Part shown: piece after piece, positions 54,957 to 64,000 of the stretch
How the letters are laid out: the number at the start of each line of letters is the position of its first letter
Numbering within the stretch: the first letter of the stretch is position 1
Origin: Lachnospiraceae bacterium
GTDB lineage: Bacteria; Bacillota; Clostridia; Lachnospirales; Lachnospiraceae
Length of the DNA stretch: 64,000 bases
NCBI GenBank assembly: GCA_009911185.1
Contig: QXWW01000012.1
Location: forward strand, 1-64,000
Direction of reading: 5' to 3'
Notes under the pieces: generated by a model
The model's input: only the letters and a program-made list of their open reading frames with translations
The model's database searches: none
Told to the model about the DNA's origin: nothing
Made by a program: the position numbers and the translations under genes

Positions 54957-55217
54957 ATGAATAAGAGAGAGTTGTCGCAGGTGAAATTATCTGACGTACA
55001 GAAGCAAAAACTGAATGCTGAAATAAAGTCCTTTTATCTTGATGAACGCGGCGAAGATATTGGTATGATTGAACAAATGCAGCTCGTAGAACTTTTTGAA
55101 CAGAGAATGGCGCCTATTGTTTATAATAAAGCTCTGGACGATGCGAAAAAATGGTTTATGCAAATGATGGATCATTTAGATTCCGATTATTATGCATTGT
55201 ATAAAAATGAAGATTAA
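54957..55217 (+). CDS. DUF2164 family protein
   Basis: 86 residues. LSDVQKQKLNAEIKSFYLDE, RGEDIGMIEQMQLVELF and APIVYNKALDDAKKW match DUF2164, a small helical family of unknown role. AGAGGTGGGA precedes ATG 54957. The spacer-operator promoter 145 nt upstream is its likely promoter. Confidence 0.82.
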   Translation: MNKRELSQVKLSDVQKQKLNAEIKSFYLDERGEDIGMIEQMQLVELFEQRMAPIVYNKALDDAKKWFMQMMDHLDSDYYALYKNED

Positions 55218-55254
55218 ACGAGAGTGCGGCGCGTGAAAGAGGACGGGAAAAAGT

Positions 55255-55416
55255 GTGATCTTCGTGAAAAACAAGGCGCTGATACCGGAAGAAGGTCTTT
55301 ACACCTTAGCTGCATATTGGTATAATAAAACAATTGAAGGGAAGGTATTTTCGGGGGAGCTGACGGGAGAGAAATTACAAATCTTACCAAACAGTTTTAG
55401 GAATGGGCATGAGTAA
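55255..55416 (+). CDS. possible small ORF or fragment, 53 residues
   Basis: GTG 55255 opens a frame reading VIFVKNKALIPEEGLYTLAA and then YWYNKTIEGKVFSGELTG, ending LPNSFRNGHE. The composition is protein-like and a GAGGA lies 11 nt upstream, but the family is unknown and the upstream region has in-frame stops. It may be the tail of a lost gene. Confidence 0.35.
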   Translation: MIFVKNKALIPEEGLYTLAAYWYNKTIEGKVFSGELTGEKLQILPNSFRNGHE

Positions 55417-55677
55417 TACGAAAATACCTGCTCTGATTAGATAGATAGAAACTTTAGTGCGCTGTCTGACTGATAATTGAAAAACGCACTTGTTTATCTG
55501 TCCCTCTGCTACGTCAGATTTTCTGCCGCAGACGCTGTTGCGCCGTTAAATCGGTTTTGCAGATGAACAGATACCCTGTGTGGTTTTAGCGGAATATCAA
55601 TAAGGCGGTACGCAAGGTGAGAATGAAAATAAAAGGCTGCAGAATCTTATGGAAAAGAAGGCAGGAAAGGAGAAAAA
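55417..55677. other. gap before ackA with repeat B copy
   Basis: Contains the family B repeat copy 4 and the AAAGGAG site of ackA. No gene or clear promoter. Confidence 0.4.
55482..55572 (+). repeat. dispersed repeat family B, copy 4
   Basis: ACTTGTTTATCTGTCCCTCTG, CGTCAGATTTTCTGCCGCAG, CGCCGTTAAATCGGTTTTGC match copies 1 and 3 in order; the 3' half is lost. Confidence 0.6.
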
Positions 55678-56871
55678 ATGAACATATTAGTAGTCAATTG
55701 CGGAAGTTCATCCCTGAAATATCAGGTCATTGATTCCGATACGGAGGCAGTACTGGCAAAGGGCCTGTGTGAGAGGATTGGTTTGGACGGCAGGCTGGTG
55801 TACCAGAAGGCGGGGTGCGAGAAGGAAATTACAGATGCAGACATGCCTACGCATAAGCAGGCAATTCAGATGGTGCTGGACGCGCTGGTGAATGCTAAGA
55901 CGGGAGCGTTGAATAGTCTCGATGAAATCGGGGCGGTGGGACACAGAGTGGTTCATGGCGGAGAGAAATTTGCATCCTCTACAATTTTAAATGAGGAAGT
56001 GCTGAAAGTAATCGAGGAATGCAATGATCTGGCGCCTTTGCATAATCCGGCAAATCTCATTGGGATCCGTGCCTGTCAGGAATTGATGCCCAATGTGCCG
56101 ATGGTAGGAGTGTTTGACACGGCGTTTCATCAGTCTATGCCGGAAGAAGCCTATCTGTATGGAATTGACTACGATTACTATGAGAAATATAAAGTAAGGC
56201 GCTATGGATTCCATGGTACTTCGCACAGCTATGTTTCCAGGCGTGCGGCAGAGATTGTGGGGAAACCTTACGAAGAATTAAAGACGATTGTATGCCATCT
56301 GGGCAATGGAGCATCTATCTGTGCTGTGAAGAATGGAAAATCCATCGATACGTCCATGGGTCTTACTCCATTGGAGGGCCTGATAATGGGAACACGTTCC
56401 GGTGATATAGACCCTGGCGCTATTGAATATATTGCCAAGAAAGAACATCTCGATCTGGAAGGCGTGATGAATATCCTTAATAAGAAGTCCGGGGTGCAGG
56501 GCTTGTCTCATATTTCCAGTGATTTCAGAGATTTGGAAGCGGCGGCAGAAAAAAATGACAGTGCGGGAATCCGTGCTCTTAATACCTATATTTACCGTGC
56601 GGCTAAGTATGTAGGCGCATATGCGGCGGCGATGAACGGCGTGGATGTTATCTGCTTTACAGCAGGCGTAGGAGAAAATGGACCGAATACCAGAAAAGGA
56701 ATCTGCGATTATCTGGGGTATCTGGGGGTTGAGCTGGATGATAAGGCAAATGAGGTGCATGGAGAGGAGACGATTATCTCTACGCCTGATTCCAAAGTGA
56801 CTGTGATCTGTCTGCCGACAAATGAAGAGCTTGCCATTGCAAGAGAGACGGAGGCGCTGGTTTTAAAGTAA
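55678..56871 (+). CDS. ackA: acetate kinase
   Basis: 397 residues; ASKHA-fold enzyme converting acetyl phosphate and ADP to acetate and ATP, the main energy-yielding end of gut fermentation. MNILVVNCGSSSLKYQVID, GHRVVHGGEKF, RRYGFHGTSHSYVS, HLGNGASICAV and DTSMGLTPLEGLIMGTRSGD are diagnostic. No pta lies upstream, which is unusual, since the two are often paired. Confidence 0.97.
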   Translation: MNILVVNCGSSSLKYQVIDSDTEAVLAKGLCERIGLDGRLVYQKAGCEKEITDADMPTHKQAIQMVLDALVNAKTGALNSLDEIGAVGHRVVHGGEKFASSTILNEEVLKVIEECNDLAPLHNPANLIGIRACQELMPNVPMVGVFDTAFHQSMPEEAYLYGIDYDYYEKYKVRRYGFHGTSHSYVSRRAAEIVGKPYEELKTIVCHLGNGASICAVKNGKSIDTSMGLTPLEGLIMGTRSGDIDPGAIEYIAKKEHLDLEGVMNILNKKSGVQGLSHISSDFRDLEAAAEKNDSAGIRALNTYIYRAAKYVGAYAAAMNGVDVICFTAGVGENGPNTRKGICDYLGYLGVELDDKANEVHGEETIISTPDSKVTVICLPTNEELAIARETEALVLK

Positions 56872-56900
56872 ATGTTTGAATTTTCTGGTAAATTTCAGTA

Positions 56901-56929
56901 TTGACAAACTGTAGATTGCTATGTATAAT
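56901..56929 (+). promoter_or_regulatory. promoter of yceD-rpmF
   Basis: TTGACA at 56901-56906, 17-nt spacer, TATAAT at 56924-56929: a full consensus. Confidence 0.9.
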
Positions 56930-56955
56930 ATATCGAGTGTGGATAGGAGACTGCC

Positions 56956-57477
56956 ATGAGAGTAGAATTAGCAGACATAATTTCCTGTGAGGACAAGGAA
57001 GCGTTCAGACAGGCAGAAATGGATATGATGTCCTTTGATTCCAAATTAGGACGGTTTCCCATTGTGAAGAAAGCACCCTTTGAACTGAAGTTTGTCAATG
57101 AGAATAATAAGCGGTTGCTTATTCAGGGGCAGACTGAGGTTGAAATTGCAATTCCATGCGACCGCTGTCTGGAAGATGTGGACAGTGTTTTTTCCATCAC
57201 GATAGATAAGGAGATTGATCTTAGCGGCAGCGATGCGGAAAATAGCATGGAAGGATTAAACTACATGATAGGAACCAATCTGGATGTAGATCGACTTATT
57301 TTTGGAGAAATTTTGGTGAGTTGGCCAATGAAGGTTCTGTGCAGAGAGGATTGCAGAGGCATTTGTAAGCGGTGCGGAGCAAATCTGAACCTGACAGAAT
57401 GCCAGTGCCAGAAAACAGAACCTGATCCAAGAATGGCAGCGATCCAGGATATTTTTAACAAATTTAAGGAGGTGTGA
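56956..57477 (+). CDS. DUF177 (YceD) protein
   Basis: 173 residues. PFELKFVNENNKRLLIQGQ, IPCDRCLEDVDSVF and the CREDCRGICKRCGANLNLTE end (a zinc-like Cys cluster) match DUF177/YceD. In plants and bacteria this family aids 23S rRNA maturation. It precedes rpmF by 2 nt and shares its promoter. Confidence 0.93.
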   Translation: MRVELADIISCEDKEAFRQAEMDMMSFDSKLGRFPIVKKAPFELKFVNENNKRLLIQGQTEVEIAIPCDRCLEDVDSVFSITIDKEIDLSGSDAENSMEGLNYMIGTNLDVDRLIFGEILVSWPMKVLCREDCRGICKRCGANLNLTECQCQKTEPDPRMAAIQDIFNKFKEV

Positions 57478-57479
57478 CC

Positions 57480-57659
57480 ATGTCTATATGTCCAAAAAAT
57501 AAATCTTCCAAGGGAAGAAGAGATAAAAGAAGAGCAAACTGGAAAATGACTGCTCCGACTTTGGTAAAATGCAGCAAATGCGGGGAATTGATGATGCCCC
57601 ATAGAGTTTGCAAGAACTGCGGAAGTTATAACAAAAAAGAGATTATTCCTCAGGATTAA
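57480..57659 (+). CDS. rpmF: 50S ribosomal protein L32 (zinc-binding form)
   Basis: 59 residues. SKGRRDKRRANWKM is the L32 core, and CSKCGE...CKNCG is a four-Cys zinc ribbon. ATG 57480 follows GGAGG, which lies at the end of yceD. A strong terminator follows. Confidence 0.97.
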   Translation: MSICPKNKSSKGRRDKRRANWKMTAPTLVKCSKCGELMMPHRVCKNCGSYNKKEIIPQD

Positions 57660-57666
57660 TCACATG

Positions 57667-57694
57667 AGCCTCTCCATGACTGGAGAGGCTTTTT
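57667..57694 (+). terminator. terminator after rpmF
   Basis: AGCCTCTCC/GGAGAGGCT with six-nt loop and TTTTT. Confidence 0.93.
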
Positions 57695-57902
57695 ATCATG
57701 AACTATGATTATGCAAGTAAAGATTCATTTTGATAAATGTTAGTAAGGATTGGCGTTTCCTCCAATCCCTTTTTGTTTTATTTCATTTTGAATGACGACT
57801 TCATTCTGTATGAAAGGGACTAAGGTATTCGGTACGAAATTGATGTAATCATGGGGGGAGTTGGAATAACAATCTTAATATAGTAGAGAAAGGAAGCCGG
57901 AA

Positions 57903-58544
57903 ATGAATATTTTTAATTATGACAGCAGTGTTATGAGAGCCATCAATAAATTTACAGACTGTATGTTTTTAAGCATTCTGTTTTTAGTAAGCTGCCTTCC
58001 GCTTTTTACGATAGGGACGGCCGCTACAGCATTGTATTACACGGCGCACAAGGTTCTTCGCGGCGACCGGGGCTACATCTTTCGTGATTATGTGAAGTCT
58101 TTTCGTGATAATTTCAGACAGACATTCCCGGTATGGCTGCTGATAGTTGCGATAGTCGCTCTTTTGGCAGTCGATTGGAATATTATACGCCTCTATGTCA
58201 AAGATAAAAATCTTTTGGGTGCTCTGGAAATAACCTTTCTTGTGGGAACGTCAATGTTATCTGGCTGGATATCCTATTTGTTTCCGTATATGGCAAGATT
58301 TGAAGACACCCGTAAACGGTCTATGAAAAATGCGCTTCTGATGGAGATCGCGCACCTTCCGCTGACGTTTTTACTGTTGGCGCTGACCGTTTTGTCAATA
58401 GTTCTGTTCTATATGGCGCCGACACTCGCCCTGTTCCTTCCGGCTGTTTATGCGTGGTCGCAGACCTATATTCTGGAGGGGATTTTTCGAAAATATATGT
58501 CGGAGGAGGACCGCAGGAAGGAAGAAGAACGGGATAAGGCATAA
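57903..58544 (+). CDS. DUF624 (YesL-like) membrane protein
   Basis: 213 residues, about five helices. The start MNIFNYDSSVMRAINKF, NFRQTFPVWLLIVAI and TRKRSMKNALLMEI are DUF624 marks. Its relatives sit beside carbohydrate ABC transporters; the role is unknown. Here it is alone, next to the fatty-acid genes. GAAAGGAAG precedes ATG. Confidence 0.85.
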   Translation: MNIFNYDSSVMRAINKFTDCMFLSILFLVSCLPLFTIGTAATALYYTAHKVLRGDRGYIFRDYVKSFRDNFRQTFPVWLLIVAIVALLAVDWNIIRLYVKDKNLLGALEITFLVGTSMLSGWISYLFPYMARFEDTRKRSMKNALLMEIAHLPLTFLLLALTVLSIVLFYMAPTLALFLPAVYAWSQTYILEGIFRKYMSEEDRRKEEERDKA

Positions 58545-58561
58545 TTGATGTTATTTTAAGG

Positions 58562-58590
58562 TTGATTTCTGGTATTAGTTATAGTATATT
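58562..58590 (+). promoter_or_regulatory. promoter of plsX
   Basis: TTGATT at 58562-58567, 17-nt spacer, TATATT at 58585-58590. Confidence 0.7.
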
Positions 58591-58655
58591 CTTAGAGAGG
58601 CATTAGCAAAAAAAGGAAAGTCTTTCTGGTTTGGTGCCATAAGGAGGAAATTTTC

Positions 58656-59681
58656 ATGGAGGAAATGGTAAAAGTAGCGGTAGACGCCATGGGCGGGGAT
58701 TACGCCCCGGCAGAGATGGTAAAGGGAGTGATTGATGCTGTTACGCTGCGTCAGGATATCAGGGTATATCTGATCGGACAGCAGGATATCATCAGACAAG
58801 AGCTTGCAAAATATTCCTATCAGGGTTCACAGATCGAAGTGGTTCATGCCCCGGAGGTGATTGAGACGGCGGAGCCGCCTGTAATGGCGATCCGAAAAAA
58901 GAAACAGTCTTCTATTGTTGTGGGAATGAATATGGTGAAAGAGAAAAAGGCGGACGCGTTTGTATCTGCAGGAAGTTCTGGAGCAATTCTGGTAGGAGGA
59001 CAAGTGATTGTTGGCAGGATCAAAGGCGTGGAACGCCCTCCGCTGGCTCCGCTCATTCCGACGGAAAAAGGAGTTTCCCTGCTGGTCGACTGCGGTGCAA
59101 ATGTAGACGCCAGGGCGTCTCATCTGGTACAGTTTGCAAAGATGGGTTCCATTTATATGGAAAATGTGCTGCAGGTGAAAAATCCAAGAGTGGCGATTGT
59201 CAATATCGGCGCCGAGGAAGAAAAGGGAAATGCATTGGTGAAAGAGACATTTCCTTTGTTAAAGAACTGTCCGGATATCAATTTTGTGGGAAGCATAGAG
59301 GCCAGAGATATTCCTCATGGGGAAGCAGACGTGATTGTCTGTGAGGCATTTGTAGGAAATGTAATTCTCAAGCTGTATGAAGGTGTGGGAGCTACATTTT
59401 TGAGTATGGTGAAGAAAGGAATGCTTGACAGTTTCAGAAGTAAGATAGGAGCATTGCTGGTGAAGCCTGCATTAAAGAAAACCATGAAAGGGTTTGATGC
59501 CAGTGAATATGGCGGAGCGCCTCTTTTGGGACTGAATGGACTTGTGGTGAAAACACATGGAAGTTCCAAGGCAAAGGAAGTAACGAACTCGGTCATTCAA
59601 TGTGTTACTTTCAAAGAACAGGAAATCAATGAAAAAATCAGAACAAATATTGGAACCTCTCCCGTGGAAGGGGAGCAGTAA
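58656..59681 (+). CDS. plsX: phosphate acyltransferase
   Basis: 341 residues; makes acyl-phosphate from acyl-ACP for phospholipid synthesis. VAVDAMGGDYAPAEMVKG, SAGSSGAILVGGQVIVGR, PTEKGVSLLVDCGANVD and YGGAPLLGLNGLVVKTHGSS are present. AAGGAGG lies 8 nt before ATG 58656. Followed by acpP, rnc and smc, a usual Firmicutes order. Confidence 0.97.
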   Translation: MEEMVKVAVDAMGGDYAPAEMVKGVIDAVTLRQDIRVYLIGQQDIIRQELAKYSYQGSQIEVVHAPEVIETAEPPVMAIRKKKQSSIVVGMNMVKEKKADAFVSAGSSGAILVGGQVIVGRIKGVERPPLAPLIPTEKGVSLLVDCGANVDARASHLVQFAKMGSIYMENVLQVKNPRVAIVNIGAEEEKGNALVKETFPLLKNCPDINFVGSIEARDIPHGEADVIVCEAFVGNVILKLYEGVGATFLSMVKKGMLDSFRSKIGALLVKPALKKTMKGFDASEYGGAPLLGLNGLVVKTHGSSKAKEVTNSVIQCVTFKEQEINEKIRTNIGTSPVEGEQ

Positions 59682-59755
59682 TGGCAAAGGCGGACGTGGG
59701 AACCGCTGCGCCGGCGGCTTTTTGGCGCTGAGAAATGTGTGAATTGGAGGAAGTC

Positions 59756-59989
59756 ATGGAATTTGAAAAACTGAAAAAAATCATTGCAGAGGTATTGAAC
59801 GTTGATGTGGAAGAGATTACAATGGATACCACATTCGTAGATGATCTGGGCGCTGATTCTCTGGATATTTTCCAGATTATCATGGGACTGGAAGAAGAGT
59901 TTGACATTGAGATTGCCAACGAGGAAGCAGAGAAGATAGTAACCGTTGGCGATGCGGTAGATCAGATTAAGAATGCGTTAAACCAATAG
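59756..59989 (+). CDS. acpP: acyl carrier protein
   Basis: 77 residues; the phosphopantetheine serine is in [17 protein letters not shown] 59756 has GGAGG 6 nt upstream; an earlier start at 59735 is not needed. The carrier of fatty-acid synthesis and partner of PlsX. Confidence 0.95.
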   Translation: MEFEKLKKIIAEVLNVDVEEITMDTTFVDDLGADSLDIFQIIMGLEEEFDIEIANEEAEKIVTVGDAVDQIKNALNQ

Positions 59990-60011
59990 ATTTAATGGCA
60001 GTGATAAAAGG

Positions 60012-60060
60012 ATAAGGGTGTCTGAAAGAAATTTTAAATGTCTCTTTTGGCTGCCCTTAT
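60012..60060 (+). terminator. possible hairpin between acpP and rnc
   Basis: ATAAGGG (60012) pairs with CCCTTAT (60054), with AAAGA/TCTTT inside. No long T-run; weak. Confidence 0.35.
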
Positions 60061-60113
60061 TTAAATGCAGAAGACTTTAGGAATAGATGATTGCAGTATG
60101 AAAGGTAAATAAT

Positions 60114-60830
60114 ATGAAATTGCAGAATGAATTTGAACAAAAAATAGGGTATCAGTTTCAAAACGGCAGACTACTGAGCCAGGCGCTGACGCACAGTTCT
60201 TACGCCAACGAGCGCCACATGGGGAAACAGGCGGACAATGAACGGCTGGAATTTTTGGGAGACGCGGTGCTTGAAATTGTCACCAGTGAATTTTTGTACC
60301 ACAGATATCCCGACTATCCGGAGGGGGAACTGACACGGCTTCGGGCAAGTATGGTCTGTGAACCCACGCTCGCCTTCTGTACCAGAGATTTGAATCTTGG
60401 AAAATACCTTTTTCTGGGAAAGGGAGAAGACCAGACCGGAGGCAGAGAGCGGAAATCCATTTTATCTGACGCTTTAGAAGCAATTATCGGAGCAGTTTAT
60501 CTGGACGGTGGTTTTGCTAGTGCAAAAGAGTTTATTTTTCGTTTTGTGCTAAATGATATTGAGCACAAACAGCTCTTTTTTGATAGCAAGACTATCCTGC
60601 AGGAAGTCGTACAGGGAAATTATGAGGAACCGCTTCAGTATTTTCTGATCGGTGAAGAAGGTCCGGATCATGACAAAAAATTTGTAGTAGAGGCGAGAAT
60701 TGGAGACACTATATATGGAAAAGGGACAGGCAGAACCAAAAAAGGTGCGGAACAGGAGGCGGCATATCAGACCTTGCTGAAGTTAAAGCATCAGCTTCCA
60801 CAGAATCATGGAGGGAGCGCATGTATTTAA
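60114..60830 (+). CDS. rnc: ribonuclease III
   Basis: 238 residues; cuts double-stranded RNA, including rRNA precursors. The catalytic signature ERLEFLGDAVLE, SDALEAIIGAVYLDGG, and a C-terminal dsRBD (KTILQEVVQ.., GTGRTKKGAEQEAAYQTL) are complete. It overlaps smc by 10 nt. Confidence 0.97.
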   Translation: MKLQNEFEQKIGYQFQNGRLLSQALTHSSYANERHMGKQADNERLEFLGDAVLEIVTSEFLYHRYPDYPEGELTRLRASMVCEPTLAFCTRDLNLGKYLFLGKGEDQTGGRERKSILSDALEAIIGAVYLDGGFASAKEFIFRFVLNDIEHKQLFFDSKTILQEVVQGNYEEPLQYFLIGEEGPDHDKKFVVEARIGDTIYGKGTGRTKKGAEQEAAYQTLLKLKHQLPQNHGGSACI

Positions 60831-63800
60831 AAAGTATCGAGGTTCACGGCTTTAAATCCTTTGCCAATAAGATTCTCTTTGAATTTCATAATGGAATCAC
60901 CGGAATTGTGGGTCCCAACGGAAGCGGAAAGAGCAATGTAGCGGATGCAGTGCGCTGGGTGTTGGGAGAGCAGAGGGCAAAGCAGCTTCGTGGCGCCAGC
61001 ATGCAGGATGTTATTTTTTCAGGTACAGAGAGTCGCAAACCGCTTAGCTACGCCTATGTGGCGATTACGCTGGATAACAGTGACCACCAGTTAAATGTGG
61101 ATTATCATGAAGTGACAGTGGCGCGCCGGGTGTATCGTTCCGGGGAGAGCGAATATCTTATCAACGGCACGGCTTGCCGCTTAAAAGACGTCAACGAGCT
61201 GTTCTACGATACAGGAATCGGCAAGGAAGGATATTCTATTATCGGTCAGGGGCAGATTGAGCGGATCTTAAGCGGGAAACCGGAGGAACGGCGGGAACTC
61301 TTTGACGAGGCGGCAGGAATTGTGAAGTATAAGCGGAGAAAAGCCACGGCACAGAAGAAGCTGGAGGATGAGCGTCAGAATCTGGTGCGTGTCAACGATA
61401 TTCTGGCAGAGCTGGAGAAGCAGGTAGGGCCGCTGGAACGCCAGGCAGAGAAAGCAAAAATTTATCTCAAGAAGAGAGAGGAACTAAAGACTTATGATGT
61501 GAATATGTTCTTGATGGATATGGAGCGGGTGCAGGAACAGTCTCAGGAACTGGAAGAGAAAATCCGCATTGTGGACCATGATTTGAAAGAATCCAACAGC
61601 TCATATCACAGCATCAAAGCGGAATATGAGCAGATGGAACAGAGCATGAAGGAAAAAGAGGAAGAGCTGGCTGCTTTCCGGGAAGAAATGGGCAATACTA
61701 CTGTTCTTAAGGGGAAACTGGAGGGACAGATCAACGTCTTGAAGGAACAGATTCATGCCTTGCAGCAGAGTGAAGAACATTTTCATGCACGTCAGGAGGA
61801 GATTGATCAGGAGAAGTCAGAGCGGACAGAGCAGCAGAAAGGTTTTCAGAAAGAACTTGCCCAGGCAAATGATCTGCTGAAATCGGTGGAAGAAAAAAAG
61901 AGCAATGTGATGGCGCGGCATCAGGAGATTCAGGAAGAAATTGCCCGCTGCAGCCGTGGAATGGAAGACGGCAAGAATGAGATGATTGAGCTTCTGAATA
62001 ACAAAGCTTCCACGAAAGCAAAGCAGCAGCGTTACGATACCATGCAGGAGCAGGTAAATATCCGCAGGGCTGAGCTTAGCAAACGCCTGCTGGAACAGAA
62101 AAGTGAAGAAGAAGAACTGCAGTTTATGGTGGAAGCGTGTGAGCAGAAATACCAGCAGGCGAAAGGACATTATCTGGAACTGCTGGAACAGGAACAGAAG
62201 CTGGAGCAGAAGAACCGTGAATGGCAGGAGAAACAGGCAGAGACGGCCAAAGCTCTGGAACAGGATACCGCACGGTATCACAGAGAGCAGTCCAGGCTGG
62301 AATCACTGATAAATATTGCAGAACGTTATGACGGTTATGGTAATTCCATTCGGCGGGTTATGGAGAAGAAAGACGCAGAGCCGGGGCTTCTGGGGGTTGT
62401 GGCTGATTTGATTCAGGTGGACAAGCAGTATGAGATTGCCATTGAGACAGCTCTGGGAGGCAGTATTCAAAATATAGTCACCAGTGATGAAGAGACAGCA
62501 AAGAAGATGATTGCCTATCTGAAGAAGAATCGTTTTGGACGCGCTACTTTTCTGCCCTTGACCAGCGTGGGCAGGAAAACACCGCAGATAAACCAGGCAG
62601 CCTTAAAAGAACCGGGCGTGATTGGCGTCGGCAGTGAGCTGGTGCAGGCAGACAGTAAGTTTGCCGGTTTAAAAACATATCTGCTGGGCAGGACTTATGT
62701 GGTGGATACCATTGACCATGCCATTGCGCTTGCACGGAAATACCAGTACAGTTTAAGGATCGTGACCCTGGAAGGAGAATCTTTAAACCCTGGGGGTTCC
62801 ATGACAGGAGGAGCTTTTAAAAATACCAGCAATCTGCTGGGAAGAAAGCGCGAAATTGAAGATTTACAGAAGTCGGCGGAGTCTGTAAAGTCTGCCATTG
62901 AGAAGCACCGCAGCCGACTGGAAGAAATCCGTACGGCAAGAGAACTTCTGAAAGAGGATGCAGAGCAGATACGGGAAGATTTGAAACAGGCAATGCTTGC
63001 GCAGAACACAGAGAAAATGAATCTGGACCGTGCCAGGGAACAGCAAGAAGAAAATGACAGCCAGTTTTCAGCTCTTCAGATGGAGAGCCGGGAACTGGAA
63101 TATCAATTGAAAGAAATCAGTGAGAGCCGTACACTGATACAGCAGGAAATTCAGGGGGCAGACCAAAGAGAGAAAGAAATTGAAGAGGAAAACAGGAATC
63201 TGCAGGAGATCTTGGACAGGCAGAACCGCCTGGCAGAAGAAAGCCAGGGCACGGTGTCCAAAGTACAGCTGGAGGAAGCGAACCTGATACAAAAGGTGAA
63301 TTTTCTGAAAGAAAATATTTCCCGTCTTCAGGGAGAGCTGAAGAAGCTGGAGGCAGACCTTTTAGCGGCAAAACAGGAAAAAGACGATTCCAGGTCAGAC
63401 GCGGCAAAAAAACAGCAGGATATTGAGGAAATCAGCAAGACCATTGAAGCATCCGCAACAGCGCATGAAGAACTGGAGAAAAAGATTGCTGAGAGTGAGA
63501 AGAAGCGGGAGGAAATGTCTCAGCAATACCGGGGATTTTTCCAGAAACAAGAGGAATTTTCCAGGCGCATCCATGATCTGGACAAGGAGCAGTACCGTCT
63601 GAACAGCCAGAAGGAAAAACTTCAGGAGCAGGCGGAAAACCAGAGCAACTATATGTGGGAAGAGTATGAACTTACGCTGCACCATGCCATGGAACTTCGC
63701 AACCAGGAATATGACAATCCTTCGGAATTGAAAAAGATGATTGCAGAGATTAAGGACGAAATCCGCAAACTGGGAGATGTGAACGTCAATGCGATTGAGG

Positions 63801-64000
63801 ATTACCGAAGCCTGTCGGAACGGTACGTGTTTATGAAAACCCAGCATGATGATCTGGTGGAAGCGGAAAAGACGCTTCTGGATATTATCGAAGAGCTGGA
63901 CGCAGGGATGCGCAAGCAGTTTATGGAGAAATTTACCCAGATACAGACAGAGTTCAATAAAGTATTCAAGGAATTGTTCGGCGGCGGAAAAGGAACGCTC
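60821..64000 (+). CDS. smc: chromosome segregation protein SMC, cut by the window edge
   Basis: 1060 codons, open to the edge. Start ATG at 60821, with GGAGGGAG just upstream, inside rnc. The N-terminal ATPase head has Walker [11 protein letters not shown]-loop and [21 protein letters not shown] long coiled coil (about 170-500), the hinge (about 503-660, with GGSMTGG at its end) and the return coiled coil to [11 protein letters not shown] follow. The missing part holds the signature and Walker B. It is the central subunit of the ScpAB condensin that organises the origin region. Confidence 0.97.
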   Translation, partial: MYLKSIEVHGFKSFANKILFEFHNGITGIVGPNGSGKSNVADAVRWVLGEQRAKQLRGASMQDVIFSGTESRKPLSYAYVAITLDNSDHQLNVDYHEVTVARRVYRSGESEYLINGTACRLKDVNELFYDTGIGKEGYSIIGQGQIERILSGKPEERRELFDEAAGIVKYKRRKATAQKKLEDERQNLVRVNDILAELEKQVGPLERQAEKAKIYLKKREELKTYDVNMFLMDMERVQEQSQELEEKIRIVDHDLKESNSSYHSIKAEYEQMEQSMKEKEEELAAFREEMGNTTVLKGKLEGQINVLKEQIHALQQSEEHFHARQEEIDQEKSERTEQQKGFQKELAQANDLLKSVEEKKSNVMARHQEIQEEIARCSRGMEDGKNEMIELLNNKASTKAKQQRYDTMQEQVNIRRAELSKRLLEQKSEEEELQFMVEACEQKYQQAKGHYLELLEQEQKLEQKNREWQEKQAETAKALEQDTARYHREQSRLESLINIAERYDGYGNSIRRVMEKKDAEPGLLGVVADLIQVDKQYEIAIETALGGSIQNIVTSDEETAKKMIAYLKKNRFGRATFLPLTSVGRKTPQINQAALKEPGVIGVGSELVQADSKFAGLKTYLLGRTYVVDTIDHAIALARKYQYSLRIVTLEGESLNPGGSMTGGAFKNTSNLLGRKREIEDLQKSAESVKSAIEKHRSRLEEIRTARELLKEDAEQIREDLKQAMLAQNTEKMNLDRAREQQEENDSQFSALQMESRELEYQLKEISESRTLIQQEIQGADQREKEIEEENRNLQEILDRQNRLAEESQGTVSKVQLEEANLIQKVNFLKENISRLQGELKKLEADLLAAKQEKDDSRSDAAKKQQDIEEISKTIEASATAHEELEKKIAESEKKREEMSQQYRGFFQKQEEFSRRIHDLDKEQYRLNSQKEKLQEQAENQSNYMWEEYELTLHHAMELRNQEYDNPSELKKMIAEIKDEIRKLGDVNVNAIEDYRSLSERYVFMKTQHDDLVEAEKTLLDIIEELDAGMRKQFMEKFTQIQTEFNKVFKELFGGGKGTL

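Overview
The window looks like a chromosomal segment of a gut-type Lachnospiraceae (Clostridia, Bacillota). Reasons visible in the sequence: strong AGGAGG-type ribosome sites, several TTG/GTG starts, TTGACA-N17-TATAAT promoters, a T-box leader, the orders cysE-cysS-mrnC-rlmB-sigH and ackA-yceD-rpmF-plsX-acpP-rnc-smc, a sporulation sigma factor, and many small families typical of Clostridia. Species cannot be named from sequence alone.

Layout. 1-5.5 kb is a decayed accessory zone: a broken IS1182-like transposase, an acetyltransferase, an MFS remnant and a frameshifted AraC-GGDEF regulator. 5.5-11.3 kb holds a CDF metal exporter and a four-gene sulfur-transfer cluster (PP-loop thiolase-like ATPase, E1-like ThiF/MoeB enzyme, JAMM protease, O-acetylhomoserine sulfhydrylase), then a zinc-finger pRiA4b ORF-3-like protein. 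11.3-16.7 kb is a T-box-controlled aspS-gatCAB operon, which supplies AspRS and the amidotransferase for indirect Asn/Gln-tRNA synthesis. 16.8-20.8 kb holds a membrane protein, a candidate structured RNA or MITE, and small DUF5713/Dabb/DUF1963/DUF4253-type genes. 21-25.7 kb is sensory: a chemoreceptor and a response regulator-kinase-membrane protein operon. 25.8-29.6 kb has an atypical ClpX, an S8 protease and an LspA-like peptidase. 29.7-35 kb has a cold-shock protein, M18 aminopeptidase, transglutaminase-like lipoprotein, DegV protein and tRNA-Gly. 35.2-41.3 kb has a frameshifted HD hydrolase, an AraC regulator divergent from glgP, and a CorC-type protein. 41.5-45.7 kb has a NYN RNase-like gene and the pdxST/pdxR vitamin B6 locus. 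46-53.7 kb runs glf, apt, ispF, GNAT, cysE, cysS, mrnC, rlmB, sigH, tRNA-Thr. 53.8-55.6 kb is an AT-rich accessory island. 55.7-64 kb is ackA, yceD-rpmF, yesL-like, plsX-acpP-rnc-smc, with smc cut by the window edge.

Two dispersed intergenic repeat families run through the window: one built on a hairpin around CTTGTCACGCTAAAGTGTGA (5 copies), and a second of about 100 bp without an obvious hairpin (4 copies). Both sit beside accessory or broken genes. The best candidates for something undescribed are the carrier-less protein-thiocarboxylate-type cluster, the repeat families, the branched inverted-repeat element at 17.89-18.05 kb, the Shine-Dalgarno-hairpin-AUG arrangement at 10.5 kb, and the Cys-rich tail on IspF.
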